A stretch of 42,245 nucleotides of DNA from an uncultured Akkermansia sp. GTDB taxonomy: Bacteria; Verrucomicrobiota; Verrucomicrobiia; Verrucomicrobiales; Akkermansiaceae. Numbering within the stretch: position 1 is the stretch's first letter; the number at the start of each line of letters is the position of its first letter. Below the pieces are notes generated by a model that made no database searches, had not been told where the DNA came from, and saw only the letters and a program-made list of their open reading frames with translations. The stretch lies in assembly GCA_904502165.1 (NCBI GenBank), contig CAJGDB010000005.1, positions 1 to 42,245 of the forward strand, written 5' to 3'. A program made the position numbers and the translations under genes. Of the stretch, positions 32,026-41,200 are shown piece after piece.

Positions 32026-33641
32026 AATGCATTTTCCTTACCACTCCCGGCGAGCAGATTCTGGGATTCCAGATGGCACGCGACCTGGGATATGAGGTTG
32101 AAATCTATCCGACTACACAGGATACATCTTGCCTGACCGATACCTTGGCTGAGGAATCGGCCAGTTATATCAATCGCTCGCCAGAATCAGCAGAACGCCC
32201 CCATGTGCGTTCCCTGCGGGCATCTTGGATTCGTGTTCTTACGGATGCACGTTACGCACATCTGCAGGATGTGATTTTCTGTGAGAGCGATGCTGTCCCT
32301 CTCATCCCGGCAAAGCAGATGAAATCTCTCATCGACCAGGCTCTGGCCGAAAATCCTAGAGCGGATGTCGTGCGCCCATTCCATTACTGCGAGTTTGAAG
32401 CAACTCCAAATCCTCGCACTTGCCCCATTCCTGTTACCTTTGCCCGCATGCAGAGGAATCCCCAGAAAGACGTATGCAATCCTCATTTCTGGGGCACACA
32501 TGCTCTGTATGTCCCTTCTGCCAGCAGAGCTAAGGTAGCCAGTATCTTTGCCGATTACCGGCTGCCTGTCGATGTCGCTCTGAATCTGGCCAACGGCCGG
32601 GATTTGCTGCGAGTGTTGGTCTGCAGTTCCAACCTGTTCGTCCAGCAGAATCATCGCCCGGCCAACAGACCGCCGCGCATTGCTGGGCTCTTGTCCTCCT
32701 ACAAACGCTTTAAGGACTTGCAGCGGCAGATCTGGTGCATGATGGATCAGGATTATGCCGACTTCCATCTCTTTGTTGCAGCCAAGGGAATTTGTGAGTC
32801 CGATTTCCATACTCTCATCGAGCCGCAGTTCCGCCATTTTATCGAGGCGGGGCGTCTCACGATTCGTGTATTCCCGAACCGCAACCAGCTTTCCAATCTG
32901 TTGGATACGGTGCGAGATTTGAATGTACAGGAGTTCGACCTCTTTGCCAAGCTGGACGATGATGATATCTACGCTCGCGACTACATTTCCCATGTGGCAG
33001 AGTTTCACCGCTTCCTGCCACCGGGCATAGGCAGTTACTATACCGGCTGTGGAGGCTATCTGCGTTCCTTGCGTGGCTTTCCGGCGGTTGTGCGAGGTGG
33101 CTTCGGTCTGTATGGCCCGACTCTTGTTTTCCCACACCATGTTCTGGAGTTGCTTCGCCGCTATGAACAGAATTCCGCAGACATTCTGCCGGAATTCGAA
33201 GTTCACGAGCAATCCTATCTGAAATCTGGCTTCGGGCTGAATGAGGATGCCCTTGTAGATTTCGTCAACCGCTGCAAGGGTGCTGTCAATCGAGCGGCGT
33301 ACACGGATGTTTCCGGGCATGGCTTGTCTCTGCTTATCTGTCAGGATTCTCCCTCCGTGATGCGCGGGGGCTATCTGGAGCCTGATCTGCGCTTCCGTAT
33401 GGGAGCAACGCGTCTGGATGAACGCTCCAACGAACGTGTGCTGTATCTTCACCATCCGCAATGGAATGGCCCCGTGCGTGTGATGGGCCGGAAAGCAGAA
33501 CGTCTTGATAAACCTGATGAAGCCGAGGTGCTGCATTTGGGCGAGGATTCCATCACCCTGAAATGGAAAAATTGGGGACAGGAGTGTTACGTGCGTGATT
33601 CCGATGGTTTCTATCGACTTTCACAAGAAAAGAAATTTTGA
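32022..33641 (+). CDS. two-domain glycosyltransferase: unknown N-terminal domain plus GT2-like, with shared C-terminal module
   Basis: This 539-residue protein begins with a ~210-residue domain that I cannot assign; it contains 'DVIFCESDAVPLIPAKQM' (Glu88-Ser-Asp90), reminiscent of the metal site of GT-A enzymes such as GT25. Residues ~215-440 form a GT2-like domain: 'RIAGLLSSYKRFKDLQRQIW' and 'FDLFAKLDDDDIYARDYI' with Asp312-315, a typical donor-metal site. The final ~65 residues repeat the HPQWN (478-482) ... SITLKW (510-515) ... W518-G module. It overlaps the preceding gene by 4 bases and is followed 17 bases later by the NeuA fusion. Sugar specificity is unknown. Confidence 0.7.
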   Translation: MKCIFLTTPGEQILGFQMARDLGYEVEIYPTTQDTSCLTDTLAEESASYINRSPESAERPHVRSLRASWIRVLTDARYAHLQDVIFCESDAVPLIPAKQMKSLIDQALAENPRADVVRPFHYCEFEATPNPRTCPIPVTFARMQRNPQKDVCNPHFWGTHALYVPSASRAKVASIFADYRLPVDVALNLANGRDLLRVLVCSSNLFVQQNHRPANRPPRIAGLLSSYKRFKDLQRQIWCMMDQDYADFHLFVAAKGICESDFHTLIEPQFRHFIEAGRLTIRVFPNRNQLSNLLDTVRDLNVQEFDLFAKLDDDDIYARDYISHVAEFHRFLPPGIGSYYTGCGGYLRSLRGFPAVVRGGFGLYGPTLVFPHHVLELLRRYEQNSADILPEFEVHEQSYLKSGFGLNEDALVDFVNRCKGAVNRAAYTDVSGHGLSLLICQDSPSVMRGGYLEPDLRFRMGATRLDERSNERVLYLHHPQWNGPVRVMGRKAERLDKPDEAEVLHLGEDSITLKWKNWGQECYVRDSDGFYRLSQEKKF

Positions 33642-33658
33642 CACCGGTTATATAGACA

Positions 33659-35122
33659 ATGAAAACAATAGCTATTATCCCGGCAAAAGGTCAGTCCTTG
33701 CGCTGTCCCGATAAAAATATCCGGCTATTTGCCGGACGCCCTCTGTTTCTTCATTCGGTACAGTATGCCCGCAATGAGGGGATAGAGCCCATCGTCAGTA
33801 CCGATAGCGAAGCCATCATGGCTTTGTGCCGGGAACATGGCGTGCGTGTTGTCTGTGAAACAGTGGATGATTCCACCATGGCTAACTGTGTACGCCAAGT
33901 GTTGAAGCAGGTTCCTTGTGAATATTTTGTCATTCTTCAGCCCACCTCGCCACTCCGGCATCCCGGATTGTTGACCTCTATGCTGCAGGAATGTTGGTCA
34001 GGGAAATGCGAATCAGCCTACACGGCTCAGCCTATCAAGCCGATTGGGCATTGGAATGGGCATTTTCTTCGTGCATACCGGGAACAGGACGTAAAACAGA
34101 AGTTCATGTTCTTTGACGGCAATATTCTTGTAGGAAAACGAACATTCTTCGAACGTTCCGAGGAATTGTTTAATGATGATTCTGTTCCGTTTCCTCATGA
34201 TTTTCCTGCCAATCTCCAGATTGATACTGAAGAGGAATTTGCAGCTCTTGAACAGCTTGCCCTGCATGGAGATTTTTTCAGACTGCTTCCTGTATGCAAA
34301 CCTCGCCGTGTCTGCATTGTCTCGAACAGACCATGCTTTACGCGTAATTATTCTGCGTTTGTTGACTCCTGTGATGTGGTCATACGCATCAGTAAAATGT
34401 GCAATATCGATACGGGACTGAGTGGATTCAGAACCGACATGGCGGTAGTCGCATGTTGGCAAGGGTATCTGGCTTTTTCCAGAAAAGAGCGTCACATGGA
34501 TGCCTTGCTGCAAGTGCCGTTCCTGTTCTTTGACCCCGAGTCGATGGGCCTAACGCAGAAATTTTGTGAGGATGAGCAGATTTCTCGTTGGTCTTTCCTT
34601 CCTCCTGCTGTGGAGAAAAAATCCTATCATTTCTCGACTTTTGGCAAGGCGGTAGTTCTTGCTGATTGGTTGTTCCCGGATTCAGAACTGTATTGTCTTG
34701 CAGATCTGGATGTATCGATGCGGACAGGCAATAGCCCTAAGCATACCCAAAGTCAGGAAAAGCCCTTTATTGACCGCCTGTTGAACTCGGGCAGACTTAC
34801 CAATATTCTCGAGGATAATCGGGCCAATGCGGATTGCCAGTACTCTACCCAGCTTTCGCCCGCACATCGGGAAATGGCTGATAAGTGGCTTTTGTGCCAC
34901 AACCCCACTTCGATGGATTATCGTCTGATTCGGATGCGTCACCCTCAATGGAATGATGATGTGCGTCTGGCATCTAATGTTGCCTGCCGGGCTCACCGTG
35001 CTGATACGGCATCCGTTGTGCAGGAATCCGATACTTCCATCACCCTGAAATGGGATAGATGGGGAATTGAAACTTTTAACTTGAATGCAGAGGGCGTGTA
35101 TGAACTCGCCCCTACTGCCTGA
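33659..35122 (+). CDS. CMP-acylneuraminate cytidylyltransferase fused to GT29-like sialyltransferase domain
   Basis: This 487-residue protein has three parts. Residues 1-210 match CMP-sialic acid synthetases (NeuA): 'IAIIPAKGQSLRCPDKNIR', 'FVILQPTSPLRHP' (91-102), 'QDVKQKFMFFDGNILVGKR' and the metal-binding 'NLQIDTEEEFA' (187-194). They activate sialic or a related nonulosonic acid with CTP. Residues ~216-400 begin 'RRVCIVSNRPCFTRNYSAFV' and continue 'SCDVVIRISKMCN' and 'GFRTDMAV', a pattern like the L-sialylmotif of GT29 transferases. Residues 428-487 are the shared HPQWN/SITLKW module. One polypeptide may thus make and transfer the CMP-sugar. No sialic acid synthase (NeuB) is in the window, so the acid must come from elsewhere. 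Confidence 0.75.
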   Translation: MKTIAIIPAKGQSLRCPDKNIRLFAGRPLFLHSVQYARNEGIEPIVSTDSEAIMALCREHGVRVVCETVDDSTMANCVRQVLKQVPCEYFVILQPTSPLRHPGLLTSMLQECWSGKCESAYTAQPIKPIGHWNGHFLRAYREQDVKQKFMFFDGNILVGKRTFFERSEELFNDDSVPFPHDFPANLQIDTEEEFAALEQLALHGDFFRLLPVCKPRRVCIVSNRPCFTRNYSAFVDSCDVVIRISKMCNIDTGLSGFRTDMAVVACWQGYLAFSRKERHMDALLQVPFLFFDPESMGLTQKFCEDEQISRWSFLPPAVEKKSYHFSTFGKAVVLADWLFPDSELYCLADLDVSMRTGNSPKHTQSQEKPFIDRLLNSGRLTNILEDNRANADCQYSTQLSPAHREMADKWLLCHNPTSMDYRLIRMRHPQWNDDVRLASNVACRAHRADTASVVQESDTSITLKWDRWGIETFNLNAEGVYELAPTA

Positions 35123-35137
35123 CCCTTTCCCGGTGCG

Positions 35138-35162
35138 GCGGGCTTCTACGGTTGATGCCCGC
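35138..35162 (+). promoter_or_regulatory. weak leader hairpin before the Rhs gene
   Basis: GCGGGC (35138-35143) and GCCCGC (35157-35162) can pair around a 13-base loop in the 79-base gap before the Rhs start. There is no T-tract, so it is not a normal terminator. It could affect mRNA stability or set Rhs expression apart from the glycosyltransferases. The gap downstream is A-rich with no clear Shine-Dalgarno. Confidence 0.3.
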
Positions 35163-35201
35163 TCATCCGGAAAAACCATAACATAATAGAAAACAAAATA
35201 T

Positions 35202-38200
35202 ATGTCTACTAACGACAACAATACTGATACGCTCGCTTCGGGCGAGGCTTCTTCTCGTTCCATGTACAATTCATCATCGAGTTATGTGGAGGATTCTTCT
35301 TCCAGTAGCTCGTCTTTCATGGAAAGTAGTTCATCATCCGCTCTGCCGAGTTCCAGCAGTTCTGCGCCGGAGCCTGCCCCCAGCAGCTCATCTGCCCAGC
35401 CTGAAAGTAGCTCTTCCTGGGTGGAATCCAGCAGTTCTTCTTCTGCGCCGGTAAGCTCCAGCAGTTCTGCGCCTATTCCTCTGTCGAGCTCCTCTTCTTT
35501 CCCGGATAGCAGCAGCTCTTCTTCGTCTCAGCCGAGTTCCAGCAGCTCCTCTTCTTTCCCGGATAGCAGCAGCTCCTCCTCGTCTCTGCCGAGTTCCAGC
35601 AGCTCCTCTTCTTTCCCGGATAGCAGCAGCTCTTCTTCGTCTCTGCCGAGTTCCAGCAGCAGCTCTTCTTCCAGCTCCAGTAGCAGCTCCTCCTCGTCCT
35701 CTTCGAGCAGCAGCTCTTCCTCCAGCTCCAGTAGCAGCTCCTCCTCGTCTTCTTCGAGCAGCAGCTCTTCTTCCAGCTCCAGTAGCAGCTCCTCCTCGTC
35801 TTCTTCGAGCAGTAGCTCTTCTTCCAGCTCCAGCAGCAGCTCCTCCTCGTCCTCTTCGAGCAGCAGCTCTTCTTCCAGCTCCAGTAGCAGCTCCTCCTCG
35901 TCTTCTTCAAGCAGTAGCTCTTCTTCCAGCTCCAGCAGCAGCTCCTCCTCGTCTTCTTCGAGCAGTAGCTCTTCTTCCAGCTCCAGCAGCAGCTCCTCCT
36001 CGTCTTCTTCGAGCAGTAGCTCTTCTTCCAGCTCCAGCAGCAGCTCCTCTTCATCGAGCGATATCCCCCCGGATGAACGAGAGATTTGCTGCAAGTGCGG
36101 CACTTGTACTGTGGATGGAACGGAGTATGTGGTAGATCAGCAAAAGCTGCCTGGCGATGATGCTTCGATGATTTGCATGCCTCTGGCTGAATTCCTGGCA
36201 GAGGAAAGCCCTAATCCCAATCCTCGTGCCCGATCGGGTTCTAAGGTGTGTGGTAAGCTGAAATATGTGAGCCCATGGGAGTGGACTGCTAAGTATAATT
36301 CTGATTCCCGATTGGCCATTGTAACTCCTCCTGCTGGTTCTTCGATTTATTTCAATGCCAATGAGGGGCATGCAACAGCCTATCCTTCTGGTACATCTCG
36401 TAAGCGTCATTATCGCGTTCAGTTGTTGAAAGCGGATATGGTGACTCCCGAAACATCAGGCAAGCCTGCTTACATGATGCTGGTCGATGAATATGGCACC
36501 AGGATGCGTTTTTTCCTGTCAACCGGCAAGTGTGTATCCATGACTTCTGCTTCCGGTAAAACCATCACTCGTACAGAGTATGAAAAAAATAACATTATTA
36601 CTCGCGATGCAGCAGGCAATCTGACGGCATACTATAATGCAACCGAGGGCTTGATGACAACTATCGCCAACCTTGACGGTTCCTACGGTATGGTCTGGTT
36701 TGCCCCTGATAAGGTGCAGATTGTCAATGGGAAACCTGTTGGCATGGGTGAACCCTATAAGACAGTCTTGTATCAGGTGGCACAGACCGAAAATGTCAAG
36801 GTAACGACCATCACCCGCCAGTCGGCAGGCCGTCCGCCTCATGTCGAAACCCGCGTGGAAAATGACCATACTGTGACCATCACCAAGGGTACAGGGGACG
36901 ATACCATTATCCGCACCATTGAAACACATAAGCTGTATGGCGGCATGAGTGAACGTATCGAGACCATTCGGGGTATCAACGATGCCGAGCCGGCCTCCTG
37001 TCACCGCACCTTGAAGATGTCAACCGAAGGCGGATGGCTGGTAGTGGAAGAGACCGAGGCGTTCAACACGCCGCTGGCTCGCACCACCCATTTCGAGTAC
37101 AACGATAAGTTCCTCGTATCCCGCATTGATTACCCCAATGGTAATTATGTGGAGTACGAATATGATGCAGAGGGACGTGTCACCAAACAAACCCGTCCCT
37201 GGGGAGATGGCGGTAAGCAGATGACCCGAAATGTCTATGCAGCCAATTCTTCTCGCTTCTACGATAACCGCCCCATCAAGGTCTACACGGACTACGAAAC
37301 GGCATCCGGGCAGAAAGTCAATACCAGAGTTGTAAATTACATCTACGAGGATTCTGCCGAAGTGGAGCGAATCACGGCAACAACCTATGCTGCAGGTGTG
37401 AACCATCAGCAGGTGACGATTGATGGATCTTATGGTGAATCAGCAGCTTATACCTATGCTGCAGGTAAGCCTAAATTCAGCCAGGCAGTCAATGGTGTGC
37501 AGACGTGGCATGATTATGAAGCAACGACTGAGCATGGTGCTGTTCACAAGCACACCGTGACAACAAAAGCCAACGGTGAATTGGTCGCAGCCCAGAGCCG
37601 CAAGACCGAGAAATTCATCGCGACCAATGATACTATCACCTTTGAACAGGAGTTCATCTGGGATGGTGAAAATTGGTTGCTACTCAATACCGCCGCGTAC
37701 GAATACGATGAGGAAAAACGAATCATCAAGACCACACGTGGTAATGGCCGTTTCTCCACGACTGAGTGGATGTGCTGTGGTAAGCTCTCCGAAACGGATG
37801 AAGATGGTATCACGACTTCTTATGGCTATAACTCCGCACAGCAGTTGGTGGAAACGATTCGTTCCGAAGTCAAGGATGGTGAGCTTGTGGTCACGCCCGA
37901 AACCATCACGAGCTATACCTACGATGCAGCCGGACGTCAGCTGTCTGTTCGCCGGGATATCGGTGCCATGACCACGACTGAATCCACGAAATATGATTTG
38001 CTTGGCCGTGTAATCAAACAGACTGATGTACTCGGTCGCGAAACGACCACCGAATACAGCGAGGATGGTCTGATTACCACCATTACTACGCCCGCTAGTG
38101 CGACATTCATCACGACTCGGAACCCGGATGGAAGTACTGCTTCTGTCGCTGGTACCGGACAGCGTGAAATCCATTACACTTACAACTTAGATGGCAAGAA

Positions 38201-41200
38201 TCGTGCGGTAACAGAAACTTTGGCAGATGGGACATTCCTCTCCAAGACGGTTACTGATGGCTTTGACCAGACTGTAGTGGAGACCACCCCCTCTATGACT
38301 GGCAGCATCTACAATCGTAAGCAGTATAATGCCAAGGGCCAACTCATAAAAGAGCAGAAAGATAATGGCTACAATGCAACCAAGATGGCGGCCACACTCC
38401 TTGAGTACGATAGCTTCGGTAACGTAACCAGGCAGACACTTGCCTTGGCGGATATGCCCACCAAGGATAATTCTCCCGTGGTTGAAATAAGCTATGCGGT
38501 GGAAATCATGGAGGATGGTGTATACAACGTTACTACACAGACCCGCTATAATGCCGAAGGGAATCCCCTCGTTTCCACGCAGAAGCAGCTTATTTCTCAG
38601 CTCTCTTCTAGCATGGCAAGTAAGCGCATCAACATCGATGTGCGCGGTAATGCCTCGGTGAACTGGTCGGTCTACTCTGCGCCAGCTAAGGTAACGACCT
38701 TCAGCTCCATCCCCTCCTCAGCTATTACGGCAGAGTCTATGAGCGTTGATGGATTTACTCTTCAGCAAAAGGACACGGTAGGCATTGTTACCACAGGCAC
38801 ACGCAGCTACACGTCGGAAGGCATGGTACTTACTCAAACCGATGGACGAGGCAACACCATGACCATGGTGACGGATATAGCCGGGCGCACTCTGACGCAG
38901 ATGGATGCCGCAGGAAATATGACCAACACGGCATACTGTCCCTGTTGTGATCAGCCTGCCTCTATCACCGATGCTCAGGGCAATACGACCAACTACCGCT
39001 ATGACCTCCGAGGTCGCAAGGTGGCAGAATGGGGTGAGGCCATTCAGCCTGCCTGTTTCGACTATGATGAAGCAGATAACCTTATTTTGCTCAAGACTTT
39101 CCGTGCCGGGGCAGAAGCCATAAGTACCGATCCCTCCGAGCGCACAGATGGAGATGAAACGACATGGAGATTCGATGCGGCCACCGGGCTGGAATTGTGT
39201 AAGACCTATGCCGACAGCAGTAGCGTAGTGATGACTTACGATGCATTCAATCGCTTGGCTTCGGAAACGGATGCCCGCGGTATCGTGAAAACCCACAGTT
39301 ATGATTCTGCTCGCGGTCTGCTGCTGGGTACAAACTACTCCGATAACACAACTCCTCGCAGCTACGCTTACAACCACCTCGGCCAGCTCACGCAGGTGAC
39401 GGATGATGCGGGTGTTCGCCCCATCGGCTACAATGCCTATGGTGAACAGGAAACGGATTCCCTGCTAGCGGAAGGTATTACCCACCTCATCACCGAGACT
39501 CGCGATGCCTTGGGTCGTTCCACTGGTTTCGTGTATGCCAAGGACGGAATTGTGCAACACACGGTCATGACTGGCTATGCCTCAGATGGGCGTATCAATT
39601 CTGCCGGATTTGCACACGAGGGAGAGGAGAAGGTGTTCCGCTACGACTATCTCCCCGGCTCCAACTTGCTGCATCGACTGACGCATCCCAATGGGGTGAC
39701 GCTGATGCAGACCTACGAAGCCAAGCGTAATTTGATTACCGAGATGCTTTACATCAACGGCAATCAGACTGCCGCATCCCGTCGTTATGAGTATGATTCC
39801 ATGGGGCGCCCGACAACCCGCTATCAACAGCGTGAGGAACGGAAACAGCGAGATAGCTTTGAATACAACTCTCGAAGCGAATTGACCGCTGCATCCCTGG
39901 GCATTGACCAATACTCGTATCGCTACGATAACATTGGCAACCGCATCATCGCTGACGGTAAGAGCTATACAACAAATGAACTGAACCAGTACGCATCTGT
40001 TGGTGATTTTGTTCCCCAATTCGATGCCGATGGTAATCAGACCTTGTTGAAAACAGGAACAGGCGTATGGCAAGTTGAATACAATGCAGAAAATCGGCCT
40101 GTACGATTCACTCGCATAGAGGGAACCAGTACTAGTGTTGTCGAATGCGCTTACGATTCCATGGGACGCCGCGCAACGAAGAAGGTGATAGTAAACGGCA
40201 GCGTCACGCTGCACCAGCGCTACGTCTATCGTGGCTATCTGCAGATTGCCTGCATCGACCTCACCCGTAGCCACCACCCGGCTCTTTGGTTCATCACCTG
40301 GGATCCGACACAGCCCATTGCCACTCGCCCGCTTGCTATCCAAAAAGATGGCACATGGTACACCTACGGTATTGACCTTTCCAAAAACATCTGCGAAGTT
40401 TACGGCTCCTCCGGCTACATTCGGGCAAGCTACAGTTATTCACCCTACGGCTTGCCAAGCCAAAGCACCAACGGAGCGTTGTCTGACGATGTCACCCAGC
40501 CCATCCAGTGGAGCAGTGAGTTTAACGACACCGAACTCGCCCTCGTCTACTACAATTTCCGCCACTACAACCCGGTGGATGGTAGATGGATGGAGCGGGA
40601 TCCTTTCACTAGTAATAATTCCTATAAACATCTTTATGTTTTTGTCAATAATAAAATGTATGTGAGCGACATACTCGGATTGCGGAGCCTTTCAGACATT
40701 AATATATCTACATGCTGTAAAGTGAAAAAATTAAAAGCCTATGCAAAACAATTAGGCAAAAAAGGCATAATTTTGGAAGATATTACCAATAAAACAGTAA
40801 AAGGTTATTATTCTTTAGCTCAGGCACGAAAGAAAAATCCCAACAATCCTCGCAGACACGTCGTTATCGAAATACAGGCAGAATTTGAGCAAATGGACGC
40901 TGAATGCTGTACCATTCAACAATATGTATCGAATAATGGTAAAACATTTAGGGAAGATGTAGATTCACAAGGAGGCACCTATGGTCCTAGAACGACGCCA
41001 ACTAAAAACAGCGAAAGAGAAGCAATGAAAGAGGATGCTTATCTATATTATAATGTTTTATCTCAAGGAAACGTGTTTCCAAATAACGAGAGAGGTGAGT
41101 ATTATCGAAGTGTTGACTATCCTGCAACAAGCAGCACAAATCCAGAAGAAAAATGGATGTTTAAGATAGTAGTTACGGACACCTGTAACAAAAATAAAGA

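Noticed and set aside
29557..33536. Long minus-strand frames (441 and 449 residues) opposite the glycosyltransferases
   Set aside because: They mirror strongly conserved plus-strand motifs and show shadow-like composition.
35654..36059. Regular repeats considered as a CRISPR array
   Set aside because: Units are contiguous with no unique spacers, stay in frame and encode serine.
35473..36103. Minus-strand frames reading Glu/Leu-rich or Cys/Trp/Lys repeats
   Set aside because: These are only the complement of the 51-bp serine-codon array.
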